Shown here one piece after another: positions 26,059 to 34,499 of a stretch of DNA of 64,000 nt (the stretch's first letter is position 1; every line of letters starts with the position of its first letter). The stretch is taken from positions 124,001 through 188,000 of the forward strand of contig NZ_KE386836.1 of the NCBI RefSeq assembly GCF_000429025.1, given 5' to 3'. The notes below the pieces were generated by a model. The model was not told where the DNA came from. It did no database searches and saw nothing but the letters and a program-made list of their open reading frames with translations. Both the position numbers and the translations under genes were made by a program. This stretch comes from Actinospineispora spinosispora DSM 44797 (lineage in GTDB: Bacteria > Actinomycetota > Actinomycetes > Mycobacteriales > Pseudonocardiaceae).

Positions 26059-26682
26059 ATGAGCACAACTGAGTCGATCATGCACGCGGTCCCTCCGGAG
26101 GAGCCTGCTCGTCGGGGCTTCGACCGGGACCGCGCCGAGGCCGCGGTGCGTGAGCTCCTGCTCGCGGTCGGTGAGGACCCGGACCGGGAAGGTCTCCAGG
26201 ACACCCCACGCCGGGTGGCGAAGGCGTACGAGGAGATCTTCGGCGGGCTGTACGAGGACCCGGACGCGGTGCTCGCCAAGACGTTCGCCGAGGACCACGA
26301 CGAGCTGGTCCTGGTGCGTGACATCCCGATCTACAGCACGTGTGAGCACCACCTGGCGCCGTTCCACGGCATGGCGCACGTCGGGTACATCCCGGCGGTG
26401 GATGGCAGGGTCACCGGGCTGAGCAAGATCGCCCGGCTGGTCGACCTGTATGCGCGGCGGCCTCAGGTGCAGGAACGGCTGACCGCGCAGGTCGCCGACG
26501 CGCTGGTGCGCAAGCTGTCGCCGCGCGGGGTGATCGTGGTGGTCGAGGCCGAGCATCTGTGCATGGCGATGCGCGGTGTGCGTAAACCCGGTTCGCGGAC
26601 CGTGACGTCCGCGGTGCGGGGCCAGTTCAGGGGCAACGCGGCGTCCCGCGCGGAGGCGCTCGCGCTGATCCACGGCCGGTGA
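26059..26682 (+). CDS. folE: GTP cyclohydrolase I
   Basis: 207 residues, ATG start 30 bp after ftsH. Motifs: [17 protein letters not shown], the zinc-binding [35 protein letters not shown], and the zinc Cys in [17 protein letters not shown]. Converts GTP to 7,8-dihydroneopterin triphosphate, first step of folate synthesis. Overlaps folP by 4 bp. Confidence 0.97.
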   Translation: MSTTESIMHAVPPEEPARRGFDRDRAEAAVRELLLAVGEDPDREGLQDTPRRVAKAYEEIFGGLYEDPDAVLAKTFAEDHDELVLVRDIPIYSTCEHHLAPFHGMAHVGYIPAVDGRVTGLSKIARLVDLYARRPQVQERLTAQVADALVRKLSPRGVIVVVEAEHLCMAMRGVRKPGSRTVTSAVRGQFRGNAASRAEALALIHGR

Positions 26683-27575
26683 CCTCCGCCGGTTCGACAC
26701 CGCTGGGCCCGCCGCCGGCCGGCCTGCCGAGGCCCGGCAGGTGCGCCCTGGTCGGGATCCTGAACGTCACGCCGGACTCGTTCTCCGACGGCGGCCGCTA
26801 CCTGGCCGCCGACGGCTCGGTGGACCGGGCGATCGAACACGGCCTGCGGATGGCACGCGACGGCGCCGACCTGGTGGACGTCGGCGGTGAGTCGACCCGC
26901 CCCGGTTCGCACCGGGTGCCCGCCGAGGAGGAGTGCCGCCGGGTCCTGCCGGTCATCCGGGGGCTCGCCGAACAGGGCGTGGCCTGCAGCGTCGACACCA
27001 CCAGGGCCGGTGTGGCGGAGGCGGCGCTCGAAGCGGGAGCGACCGTGGTCAACGACGTGTCCGGCGGCCTGGCCGACCCGGACATGGCGAAGGTCGTTGC
27101 GACCGCCGAGGTGCCGTGGATCCTGATGCACTGGCGTGGACACAGCGACCGGATGGCGGATCTCGCGGTCTACACCGACGTCGTGGCGGAGGTCCGGGAC
27201 GAGCTGCTCGCGCGCGTCGACGCGGCGGTGGCCGCCGGTGTGGATCCGGGCAACCTGGTGATCGACCCCGGGCTGGGGTTCGCCAAGCGGCCGGCGCATG
27301 ACTGGCCGCTGCTGCAGCGCCTCGACGTGTTGCTCGGCCTCGGCTTTCCCGTACTGGTCGGGGCGTCGCGCAAGAGCTTCCTCGGCCGCCTGCTCGCCGA
27401 GCCGGACGGCACGGTGCGGCCCGCACCGGGACGTGAGGTGGCGACCGCGTCCACCTCCGCGCTGGCCGCGGCCGCCGGGGCGTGGGGTGTGCGGGTGCAC
27501 GACGTGGCGGCGTCGAGCGATGCGATAGCGGTCGGCGAGGCATGGCGGACCGGACTGGCGAAAGGCGGCAGATGA
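26679..27575 (+). CDS. folP: Dihydropteroate synthase
   Basis: 298 residues, GTG start overlapping folE (GTGA). TIM barrel: [18 protein letters not shown] (pterin/PPi loop), [34 protein letters not shown] and the C-terminal RVHDVAAS. Joins pABA and hydroxymethyl-dihydropterin diphosphate; the sulfonamide target. Overlaps folB by 4 bp. Confidence 0.97.
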   Translation: MTSAGSTPLGPPPAGLPRPGRCALVGILNVTPDSFSDGGRYLAADGSVDRAIEHGLRMARDGADLVDVGGESTRPGSHRVPAEEECRRVLPVIRGLAEQGVACSVDTTRAGVAEAALEAGATVVNDVSGGLADPDMAKVVATAEVPWILMHWRGHSDRMADLAVYTDVVAEVRDELLARVDAAVAAGVDPGNLVIDPGLGFAKRPAHDWPLLQRLDVLLGLGFPVLVGASRKSFLGRLLAEPDGTVRPAPGREVATASTSALAAAAGAWGVRVHDVAASSDAIAVGEAWRTGLAKGGR

Positions 27576-27934
27576 CCGACCGGATCGTGCTCACCGGGTT
27601 GCGGGTACGCGGCAACCACGGTGTGTTCGGCTACGAGAAGCGCGACGGCCAGGAGTTCGTCGTCGACCTGACGGTCTGGGCGGACCTCTCGGCGGCGGGG
27701 CGGTCCGACGAGCTGACCGACACACTCGACTACGGGGCTCTCGCCCAGACCGCGGCGGATGTGATCAGCGGGCCGTCGTTGAACCTGATCGAGGCGGTGG
27801 CCGCGCGGATCGCCGAGCGCATCCTGGAGAGCAGGGGGATCGAGCAGGTCGAGGTGACCGTGCACAAACCGTCGGCGCCGATCCCGCTCGACTTCGCCGA
27901 CGTCGCCGTCTGCATCCGGAGAACCCGGTCATGA
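27572..27934 (+). CDS. folB: Dihydroneopterin aldolase
   Basis: 120 residues from ATG 27572 (ATGA overlap with folP). T-fold protein: LTGLRVRGNHGVFGYEKRDGQ, LDYGALAQ, NLIEAVAARIAERIL, and the catalytic lysine in VTVHKPSAPIP. Makes 6-hydroxymethyl-dihydropterin. Overlaps folK by 4 bp. Confidence 0.96.
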   Translation: MTDRIVLTGLRVRGNHGVFGYEKRDGQEFVVDLTVWADLSAAGRSDELTDTLDYGALAQTAADVISGPSLNLIEAVAARIAERILESRGIEQVEVTVHKPSAPIPLDFADVAVCIRRTRS

Positions 27935-28443
27935 GCCGCGCGGTGCTGTCGCTCGGCTCGAACCTGGGGGACCGGGCGGCCTACCTGCGGCTCGCGGTGG
28001 CCGGGCTGGCCGCGCAGGCGTCGGTGGTCGCCGTGTCGCCCGTGTACGAGACGGCCCCGTGGGGTGGCGTCGAGCAGGACGACTTCCTCAACGCCATCGT
28101 GATCGCCTCCTCGCCCTCGCTCGACGAGTGGGGCTGGCTGCGGCTCGGCCAGCACCTGGAAACCGAGGCGGACCGCGTCCGGGAGGTGCGCTGGGGGCCG
28201 CGGACGCTGGACGTCGACGTGGTCACCGTGGACGGCCCGGACGGGCCCGTGTTCAGTTCCGATCCGGAGCTGGTGCTGCCGCACCCGGGGACGGCCGAGC
28301 GCAACACGGTTCTGCGGCCCTGGCTGGACATCGAGCCCGACGCGGTACTTCCGGGCACCGGGCCGGTGTCGGCGCTGCTCGCGGCGTTGGGCGAGGACGG
28401 GATGCACAGACTGGACGAGCTGAGCCTGGTGGTCGACCGGTGA
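27931..28443 (+). CDS. folK: 2-amino-4-hydroxy-6-hydroxymethyldihydropteridine pyrophosphokinase
   Basis: 170 residues, ATG inside the folB stop. HPPK motifs: LSLGSNLGDRAAYLRLAV, SPVYETAPWGGVEQDDFLNAIV, RWGPRTLDVDVVTVDG and LVLPHPGTAERNTVLRPW. Pyrophosphorylates the pterin for FolP. Overlaps the DUF3180 gene by 4 bp, continuing the operon. Confidence 0.96.
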   Translation: MSRAVLSLGSNLGDRAAYLRLAVAGLAAQASVVAVSPVYETAPWGGVEQDDFLNAIVIASSPSLDEWGWLRLGQHLETEADRVREVRWGPRTLDVDVVTVDGPDGPVFSSDPELVLPHPGTAERNTVLRPWLDIEPDAVLPGTGPVSALLAALGEDGMHRLDELSLVVDR

Positions 28444-28907
28444 AAGCGACGTCGTTGCGCGAGCTGCTGCCGGTGTTCGTGGTCGTCGGGCTGACCGTGT
28501 ACCTGCTGATCAGGCTCACCTACGCGAATCTGCCGCCGCTGCCGACGTTGGCCGGGGTGACCCTGCTGGTGCTCGCGGTGGCCGAGGCGATCCTGGGCTA
28601 CTACCTGAAGGCGCGGATCGAGCGTAAGCCCGGGACGGAGCCGGTCCAGCCGCTGCAGGCGGCTCGCGCGGTGGCGCTGGCCAAGGCTTCGGCTGTGGCC
28701 GGGACCGTGATGGCCGGGGTGTGGGCCGGGGTGCTCGGCTATCTGCTGCCTCGGCTCAGCGACTTGGTGGCCGCCGCCGAGGACGCGCCCGGGGCGTTGG
28801 TCGGCCTGATCAGCGCTGTGGCGTTGGTGGCCGCCGCCTTGTACCTGCAGCACTGCTGCCGTACGCCTCTGGACTCGGACGACGAGAACGCGCCACACCG
28901 GCGCTGA
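28440..28907 (+). CDS. DUF3180 membrane protein (Rv3605c-like)
   Basis: 155 residues from GTG 28440, overlapping the folK stop (GTGA). Four hydrophobic segments: LLPVFVVVGLTVYLLIRL; LAGVTLLVLAVAEAILGYYL; a central one around VAGTVMAGVWAGVLGYLL; and ALVGLISAVALVAAALYLQ. Always at the end of the actinobacterial fol operon; function unknown. A very long palindrome follows its stop. Confidence 0.88.
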   Translation: MKATSLRELLPVFVVVGLTVYLLIRLTYANLPPLPTLAGVTLLVLAVAEAILGYYLKARIERKPGTEPVQPLQAARAVALAKASAVAGTVMAGVWAGVLGYLLPRLSDLVAAAEDAPGALVGLISAVALVAAALYLQHCCRTPLDSDDENAPHRR

Positions 28908-28920
28908 TCCCTCGGGACGA

Positions 28921-28988
28921 CTGTGCACACCCACGTGCTGTGTCGCACATGTCCGGACATGTGCGACACAACACGTGGGTGTGCACAG
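28921..28988. terminator. 68-bp near-perfect palindrome after the fol operon
   Basis: Two 34-bp arms with no loop and a single mismatch; left arm begins CTGTGCACACCCACGTG. 13 bp after the DUF3180 stop. Its sequence is unrelated to the GTGAGTG class but its form and position are the same; probably ends the fol operon transcript. Confidence 0.78.
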
Positions 28989-29074
28989 TGCGCCGGTGGG
29001 GTCCGCGGGGTTGGCTGAGAGGTGCGCCCGGCTTGCTGAAGAGGCCGGAGGGGACAAGCGCCCGGTTGTACTAA

Positions 29075-29089
29075 TAGGCTATTCCGCAA
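29075..29089 (+). promoter_or_regulatory. Candidate -10 element for a leaderless prsW transcript
   Basis: TAGGCT at 29075-29080 in an AT-rich patch (GTACTAATAGGCTATTCC), 8 nt before the ATG; transcription would begin at or just before the start codon. No clear -35 was assigned. Confidence 0.35.
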
Positions 29090-30606
29090 TGTCGTTCATG
29101 CAGCCACCGGCGGGGCCGTTCGGACCGCCCCCGGGACCGCTCGGGGGCGGAGCTCTGACCGCGACCGGTCAGTACCGGCTGCGCGCTCGCCGGCAGCGGC
29201 GCGGAGTGCTCGGCACCGTGTTCGGGCTCGTGCTGCTGGGTGTGTGCGGGCTGATGGTGCTCGGCATCATCGCGTTCCAGGTCAGCACGGCGGGTGTCAT
29301 CGTGGGCACCCTGGGCGCGTTGTTGCCGGTCGGGCCGGTGGTTGCGGCGTTCCTGTGGCTGGACCGGTGGGAGCCGGAGCCGCCCCGGTTGCTGCTCATC
29401 GCGTTCCTGTGGGGCGCCTGCTTCGCCACCCTCGCCGCGCTGGTGCTCAACAGCAGCGCCGAGGCCGCGACGGCGGCCGCGATCGGGGACGACAACGCGG
29501 GTGCGTTCGGCGCCGTGTTCGTCGCGCCCTGGGTCGAGGAGGCCATGAAGGGCGCGTTCCTGCTGGGGCTCGTGCTGTTCCGCCGACGTGAGTTCGACGG
29601 TGTGCTGGACGGCGTCGTCTACGCGGGGCTCGTCGCGGCGGGGTTCGCCTTCACCGAGAACATCCTCTACCTGGGTCAGGCGTTCTCCTCCGGCGCCGCT
29701 GACGGTGGCCAGGGCGGCGGGGTGTTCGCGGTGCTGATCATGCGCGGGGTGTTCTCGCCGTTCGCGCATCCACTGTTCACCGCCATGACCGGCATCGGGC
29801 TCGGGTTGGCGACCAACGCGCGCAACGCGTTCATTCGCATCGGGGCACCGGTCGGCGGGTATCTGTTCGCGGTGTTCCTGCACGCGCTGTGGAACGCGTC
29901 GGCGTCGCTGGGGGACGGCACCGCGCTCGCCGCCGTGTACCTGATGGTCATGTTGCCGATCTTCGTGTTCGTCGTCTTCCTCGTGCTCTACCAGCGTCGA
30001 CGTGAGCAGCGGATCACCGCGGCCGAGCTGCCGGGCATGGCGGAGGCCGGGTGGATCGCACCCAGTGAGGTTCGGCTGCTGGAGAGCCTGGCCGGACGCA
30101 GCGGCTGGCTGCGCGCGGTGCGCCGCCGTTCCGGTGCGAACGTCGCCAAGATGGTCGCCGAGTACCAGGCCGCGGTGACCGAGCTGGCGATCCTGCGGCA
30201 CCGGATGGCGCGCGGCTCGCTCGGGCCGCACGCGCGCGAGTGGCACGACGAGCTGCTGGAAGACGTGCTGGTCAGTCGGGCTCGTGCGGTCGGGTCGCCG
30301 GACGCGCTGCACGCGGCATGGGGACGGCGCACGCCGCCACCTGGCTGGTCACCGCCGCCTCCGGGCCCGGTGGGACCTCGGCACGCCGCGCCGCCGCACG
30401 CCGGGCAGCACCGGCCGGCCGACCACCACCTGCGCGGTGCTCCGCCCGCGCCGGGTCAGCGCATGCCACCGGGCCAGGAGCAGCAGTTCCCTCCCCGGCA
30501 GGCCCAGACGCCGTACCCGCCCCGCCAGCAGGGCCCACCACCTCAGGGCCGCCCGCCCTACCCCGGCCAGCCACCGGTCCCCCCACCCCGCCAGGGCCCC
30601 CAGTAA
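29089..30606 (+). CDS. PrsW-family intramembrane metalloprotease
   Basis: 505 residues from ATG 29089. A Pro/Gly-rich N-tail is followed by about eight membrane segments. PrsW motifs: APWVEEAMKGAFLLG (Glu-Glu), GFAFTENILYL, FSPFAHPLFTAMTGIGLG and FLHALWNAS. The cytosolic C-terminal third has a helical part and a ~130-residue Pro/Gln/Gly-rich tail. PrsW proteins cut membrane proteins such as anti-sigma factors; the target here is unknown. Position matches Rv3604c. Confidence 0.88.
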   Translation: MSFMQPPAGPFGPPPGPLGGGALTATGQYRLRARRQRRGVLGTVFGLVLLGVCGLMVLGIIAFQVSTAGVIVGTLGALLPVGPVVAAFLWLDRWEPEPPRLLLIAFLWGACFATLAALVLNSSAEAATAAAIGDDNAGAFGAVFVAPWVEEAMKGAFLLGLVLFRRREFDGVLDGVVYAGLVAAGFAFTENILYLGQAFSSGAADGGQGGGVFAVLIMRGVFSPFAHPLFTAMTGIGLGLATNARNAFIRIGAPVGGYLFAVFLHALWNASASLGDGTALAAVYLMVMLPIFVFVVFLVLYQRRREQRITAAELPGMAEAGWIAPSEVRLLESLAGRSGWLRAVRRRSGANVAKMVAEYQAAVTELAILRHRMARGSLGPHAREWHDELLEDVLVSRARAVGSPDALHAAWGRRTPPPGWSPPPPGPVGPRHAAPPHAGQHRPADHHLRGAPPAPGQRMPPGQEQQFPPRQAQTPYPPRQQGPPPQGRPPYPGQPPVPPPRQGPQ

Positions 30607-30746
30607 CCACACCCGAGACACGCTGAGATCGCCGCCAGGCAAGACGCTGTGCACCCGACCACGGCGCGGTCGGCCATAGCAAGCCACTCAACCCGGCCCC
30701 ACCAGCCTGCGAATGGGTTGGCGGAGACATCCGAGCCGGCTGCGGC

Positions 30747-30990
30747 GATGTCGGCTCCGCGAGTGTTGGAAGGGGCCGGTGTAGGCACTCAAGCCGGCCA
30801 CGGCGATGTCGGTTCTGCGGGTGTTCGGAGGGGGTCGGCGTAGGTACCCGAGCTGGCGACGGCGAAGTCGGTTCCGCGAGTCTCCGAGGGGGTCGGCGTA
30901 GGTACTCAAGTCGGCCATGGCGAGGTCGGTTCCGCGAGTCTCTGAAGGGGTCGGCGAAGGCACCCAAGCCGGCCACGGCAAAGTCGGCTC
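30747..30990 (+). repeat. 58-59-bp tandem repeat array (about 4 units plus the family B end)
   Basis: Units begin with GATGTCGGCTCCGCGAG-like sequence at 30747, 30805, 30864, 30922 and 30980 (steps of 58, 59, 58 and 58 bp). Each carries TCGGYTCYGCGRGTS, then GGGGTCGGCGTAGG and CAAGCCGGCCACGGC-like parts. The last unit is also the first part of family B copy 2, so the array looks like an amplification of that end. Confidence 0.85.
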
Positions 30991-31194
30991 CGCGAGTCTC
31001 CGAAGGAGTTCCGGCGAAGGCCGGCGCACTGAATGTCCGCAACCAAACCGCCCAGCTACCAGGGCGGCTCCCAAGGTGGGCACAAGCGCGCCCCAGCCGA
31101 GGAACGAGGCTTGTTTTTCCGGGAGTACCCCCGACGGCGAAGCCGAGGGGGTGGTCACGGAAAAACTCCGCGCGGAACAGGCCCAAGAGACAAG
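30983..31194 (+). repeat. Dispersed structured repeat, family B, copy 2
   Basis: About 212 bp with the same order of parts as copy 1: GTCGGCTCCGCGAGTCTCC, TTCCGGCGAAGGCCGG, GAATGTCCGCAACCA, a CGCCC...GGGCG hairpin, GGCTCCC, T-run, CGGGAGTACCCCC / GGGGGTGGTCACGG, A-run, CGCGCGGAACAGGCCCAAG. The loop sequence differs from copies 1 and 3. Confidence 0.85.
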
Positions 31195-31295
31195 CATCAC
31201 CCTGGGTGGCGGGTTGTGGGCGGCTGCCTCTAGCGTTCTGCGCACATCGTCTGGTACCCGCCGCGCGGGACTGGAACGACCTCAGGAGCAGATCC

Positions 31296-32210
31296 ATGCA
31301 CGACGGCACTGACGCCGCTAGAGCCGGTCGACCAGCACGCCTTGCCGTGGGAGTCGTGTCGGCGGGCCGGGTCGGATCCGTACTCGGCGCCGCACTGGCC
31401 GCCGCCGAACACCACGTCGTCGCCACCTCCGGGGTCTCCAAGGCGTCGCTCGACCGCGCCGAGTCGCTGTTGCCCGGTGTCCCGCTGCTGCCCCCGGACG
31501 ACGTGACCCGCCGCGCCGACCTCGTGCTGCTGGCGGTCCCGGACGACGTATTGCCCGGCCTCGTCTCCGGCCTCGCCAACGCCGACTGCTTCCGGCCGGG
31601 CCAGATCGTCGTGCACACCTGCGGCGCGCACGGCGTCGGCGTCCTCGAACCTGCGCAGCGGTTCGGCGTACTGCCGCTCGCGCTGCACCCGGTCATGACC
31701 TTCACCGGTCGCATCGAGGACGTGCAGCGCCTGGCCAGCTGCTCGGTCGGGGTCACCGCGACCGAGTACGACGACGCCGCCTGGAGCGTCGGCGAAGCCC
31801 TGGTGCTGGAGATGGGCGCCGAGCCGGTGCGGGTGCCCGAGCGGGTCCGGCCGCTGTACCACGCGGCGCTCGCGCACGGCGCGAACCACCTGATCACCCT
31901 GGTCCGGGACTGTGTCGACGTTCTGGAGCGCGCCGGCGTCCAGCCGGCCGAACGTCTCGTCGCGCCGCTGTTGTCCGCCGCGCTCGACAATGCGCTGCGC
32001 CACGGTGACCGCGCGCTGACCGGGCCGGTCGCCAGGGGCGACGTCGGCACGCTGCGAACCCATCTGCGCGAGCTCGCCGAGCACGCGCCCGACGTCGCCG
32101 ACACCTACCGGGTCCTGGCCGAGCGCACCGCGACCCGGGCCAGTGCCGCCGGCCTGCTGCCCGAACACACCGCGCGCGACGTTTTCACCGCGCTGGAGGA
32201 GACCCGATGA
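31296..32210 (+). CDS. DUF2520 Rossmann-fold protein (Rv3603c-like)
   Basis: 304 residues from ATG 31296 (AGGAGCA 8 bp upstream). N-terminal NAD(P) fold: VGVVSAGRVGSVLGAALAA, then DLVLLAVPDD and HTCGAHGVGVL. The C-terminal all-helical domain is DUF2520-like (HPVMTFTG, YHAALAHGANHLITLV). It resembles ketopantoate reductase/prephenate dehydrogenase folds and overlaps panC by 4 bp, so a role in pantothenate synthesis is likely, but the reaction is not shown. Confidence 0.85.
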   Translation: MHDGTDAARAGRPARLAVGVVSAGRVGSVLGAALAAAEHHVVATSGVSKASLDRAESLLPGVPLLPPDDVTRRADLVLLAVPDDVLPGLVSGLANADCFRPGQIVVHTCGAHGVGVLEPAQRFGVLPLALHPVMTFTGRIEDVQRLASCSVGVTATEYDDAAWSVGEALVLEMGAEPVRVPERVRPLYHAALAHGANHLITLVRDCVDVLERAGVQPAERLVAPLLSAALDNALRHGDRALTGPVARGDVGTLRTHLRELAEHAPDVADTYRVLAERTATRASAAGLLPEHTARDVFTALEETR

Positions 32211-33106
32211 GCACCCCCACCTCGACCCGCCCGTACACGGCGGGTCAGCTGACCGTGCACCGCGACCCGGCGAAGCTCACCGAGCTGACCACGACGCTCC
32301 GCTCGGCCGGCCGGAAGATCAACTTTGTGCCCACGATGGGTGCGTTGCACGCAGGTCACATCGAGCTCATGCGGCACGCCCGCAGAGCCCCCGGGTCCGG
32401 GGTCACCGTCGTGTCGATCTTCGTGAACCCGCTGCAGTTCGGCGCCGGTGAGGACCTGGACAAGTACCCGCGCACGTGGGAGCACGACCTCGACGTGTGC
32501 CGCGCCGAAGGCGTCGAGCTGGTGTTCGCCCCGACCGTCGAGCACATGTACCAGCCGGGCGCCGACATCACCGTCGGCGCCGGTGCGCTGGGCGACGAGC
32601 TGGAGGGCGCCACCCGGCCGGGGCACTTCCGAGGTGCGCTGACCGTGTGTACGAAGCTGTTCGGCATCGTCCGCCCGCAGCTGGCCTACTTCGGTGAGAA
32701 GGACTACCAGCAGCTCGTGCTGATGCGCCGCATGGTCGAGCAGCTGAACCTCGGCGTCCAGATCGTCGGCGTCCCCACGGTGCGTGAACCGGACGGTCTC
32801 GCGTTGTCCTCGCGCAACGTCTACCTGGAACCCGACCAGCGCCGCAGCGCCGTCGCGCTGTCCGCGGCGCTGACCGCCGCCAAGCACGCCGGGTCCGGTG
32901 GCGCCGAGGCGGCGATGGACGCGGCGAAGCAGGTCCTTGCGACCGAACCGGGCATCCAGGTCGACTACCTCGAGCTGCGCGACCCGGCACTGGGTCCCGC
33001 GCCGGAGTACGGCCTGGCCCGGCTGCTGGTCGCGGCCAAGGTCGGCAGGACCCGTCTGATCGACAACATCGGATTGACCCTGGGCACCCCGGCGAGGGAG
33101 TACTGA
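32207..33106 (+). CDS. panC: Pantothenate synthetase
   Basis: 299 residues, ATGA overlap. [16 protein letters not shown] (HxGH signature), [43 protein letters not shown] and [10 protein letters not shown] (KMSKS-like). Condenses pantoate and beta-alanine using ATP. Its stop overlaps panD by 1 bp. Confidence 0.97.
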   Translation: MSTPTSTRPYTAGQLTVHRDPAKLTELTTTLRSAGRKINFVPTMGALHAGHIELMRHARRAPGSGVTVVSIFVNPLQFGAGEDLDKYPRTWEHDLDVCRAEGVELVFAPTVEHMYQPGADITVGAGALGDELEGATRPGHFRGALTVCTKLFGIVRPQLAYFGEKDYQQLVLMRRMVEQLNLGVQIVGVPTVREPDGLALSSRNVYLEPDQRRSAVALSAALTAAKHAGSGGAEAAMDAAKQVLATEPGIQVDYLELRDPALGPAPEYGLARLLVAAKVGRTRLIDNIGLTLGTPAREY

Positions 33107-33516
33107 TGATCCGCACGATGCTGAAGTCCAAGATCCACCGGGCCACCGTCACCCAGGCCGACCTGCACTACGTCGGTTCGGTGACCGTCGACCAGGACCT
33201 GATGGACGCCTCCGACCTGCTGTCCGGCGAACAGGTCACGGTCGTGGACATCACCAACGGCGCGCGCTTGGAGACCTACGTCATCCCCGGTGAGCGGGGC
33301 AGTGGGGTCATCGGCATCAACGGCGCGGCCGCGCACCTCGTGCACCCCGGTGACCTGGTCATCCTGATCGCGTACGGCGCCATGGACGACGCCGAGGCCC
33401 GGACCTACCAGCCGCGCGTCGTCTTCGTCGACGCGGACAACCGGGTGACCGACCTCGGCGGCGACCCCGGCCACGCCCCCGAGGGCTCCGGCTTGCTCAC
33501 CAGCTCAGTGCGCTGA
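33106..33516 (+). CDS. panD: Aspartate 1-decarboxylase (pyruvoyl)
   Basis: 136 residues; starting at ATG 33106 puts the self-processing Gly24-Ser25 bond (YVGSVTVD) at the family position. Also [28 protein letters not shown]. Makes beta-alanine for PanC. Overlaps coaX by 1 bp. Confidence 0.96.
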   Translation: MIRTMLKSKIHRATVTQADLHYVGSVTVDQDLMDASDLLSGEQVTVVDITNGARLETYVIPGERGSGVIGINGAAAHLVHPGDLVILIAYGAMDDAEARTYQPRVVFVDADNRVTDLGGDPGHAPEGSGLLTSSVR

Positions 33517-34373
33517 TGCTGCTCTGCGTCGACGTCGGCAACACCCAGATTTCCCTCGGGCTCTACGCCACCGACGCCGAGCAGTCCGGTAGCGACTCCG
33601 AAGACCTGGTTCGCGCGCCGTTGCTGCGTCAGTGGCGTATGCGGACCGACCCCCGGATGACCGCGGACGAGCTCGACGTCGCGTTCAACGGTCTGCTCGG
33701 TGACTATGCCGACCATGTCACCGGGATCGCCGCACTGTCCACCGTGCCGCTGCTGCTGCGCGAACTGAGGCTGCTCGCGGAACGAAAGCGGGCGAGCATC
33801 CCGGCTGTGATCGTGGAGCCGCGCGTGCGTACCGGTGTCCCGGTGCTGGTCGACAACCCCAAGGAGGTCGGCGCGGACCGGGTGGTCAACACTCTCGCCG
33901 CGCACCGCCTGTTCGGGACCGCGTGCGTCGTCGTCGACTTCGGCACCTCGACCAACATCGACGTCGTCTCACCGCGCGGTGAGCTGCTCGGTGCCGCCAT
34001 CGCACCCGGCATCGAGATCTCGATGGAAGCGCTCACGACCAGGGCCGCGCAGCTGACCACGGTGGAGCTGGCGCGCCCACGATCGGCCATCGGCAAGAAC
34101 ACCGTGGAATGTGTCCAGGCAGGCGTCCTGTTCGGCTTCACCGGCCAGGTGGACGGCCTGGTCCGGCGGATCATCGTGGAACTCGCCTCCGGCGACACCA
34201 CCGGCTACAAGATCGACCCCGACGAGGTCACCGTGCTGGCGACCGGCGGCCTGGCCCCCCTGATCGTCGACGAATCAGAAACGATCACCCAACACGTAGA
34301 GGACCTGACCCTCCTAGGCCTACGCCTGGTCTACCTACGCAACGCACGGCATCCCTCCCGCGTAAAACCCTGA
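33516..34373 (+). CDS. coaX: Type III pantothenate kinase
   Basis: 285 residues. ASKHA-fold kinase: DVGNTQISLGLY (phosphate-1), PKEVGADRVVNTLAAH, VVDFGTSTNIDVV (phosphate-2), GAAIAPGIEISMEAL, and VLATGGLAPLI. First step of CoA synthesis. Last gene of the DUF2520-panC-panD-coaX operon, followed by a palindromic element. Confidence 0.95.
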   Translation: MLLCVDVGNTQISLGLYATDAEQSGSDSEDLVRAPLLRQWRMRTDPRMTADELDVAFNGLLGDYADHVTGIAALSTVPLLLRELRLLAERKRASIPAVIVEPRVRTGVPVLVDNPKEVGADRVVNTLAAHRLFGTACVVVDFGTSTNIDVVSPRGELLGAAIAPGIEISMEALTTRAAQLTTVELARPRSAIGKNTVECVQAGVLFGFTGQVDGLVRRIIVELASGDTTGYKIDPDEVTVLATGGLAPLIVDESETITQHVEDLTLLGLRLVYLRNARHPSRVKP

Positions 34374-34380
34374 GGCAGCT

Positions 34381-34446
34381 CGCACAGAGGCTCTCCACGC
34401 CGCACAGAGGCCGGAGCCTCTGTGCGGCGTGCGCTCGCTCTGTGCG
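34381..34446. repeat. Palindromic element, CGCACAGAGGC class, copy 2
   Basis: Inner stem ACGCCGCACAGAGGC / loop CGGA / GCCTCTGTGCGGCGT (34397-34430), outer half-copies CGCACAGAG (34381-34389) and CTCTGTGCG (34438-34446). Between coaX and lysS. Confidence 0.75.
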
Positions 34447-34499
34447 CGCTAGCCGGGCCATGGGTTAACCGGGTTTTGTGGGCCAGTACCGTTTTGCGG

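Larger units (their letters stand above)
30607..31295. other. 0.69-kb gene-free region: tandem array plus family B copy 2
   Basis: No supported gene. Holds the 58-59-bp tandem array (30747-30990) running directly into family B copy 2 (30983-31194), then the leader of the DUF2520 gene with AGGAGCA before its ATG. Confidence 0.8.

Noticed and set aside
23545-26700. 1051-codon open frame on the minus strand
   Set aside because: Exactly antisense to ftsH/folE; composition (Arg, His, Val, Leu, Asp runs) is typical of a GC-rich shadow frame and no domain is recognisable.
30747-30990. Possible CRISPR array
   Set aside because: The period is 58-59 bp but the whole unit is conserved, with no unique spacers, no cas genes nearby, and the last unit continues into family B.
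30272-32104. 610-codon minus-strand open frame crossing the tandem array
   Set aside because: Runs through the prsW tail, repeat DNA and the DUF2520 gene; the apparent tandem protein repeats are only the translated 58-bp array.
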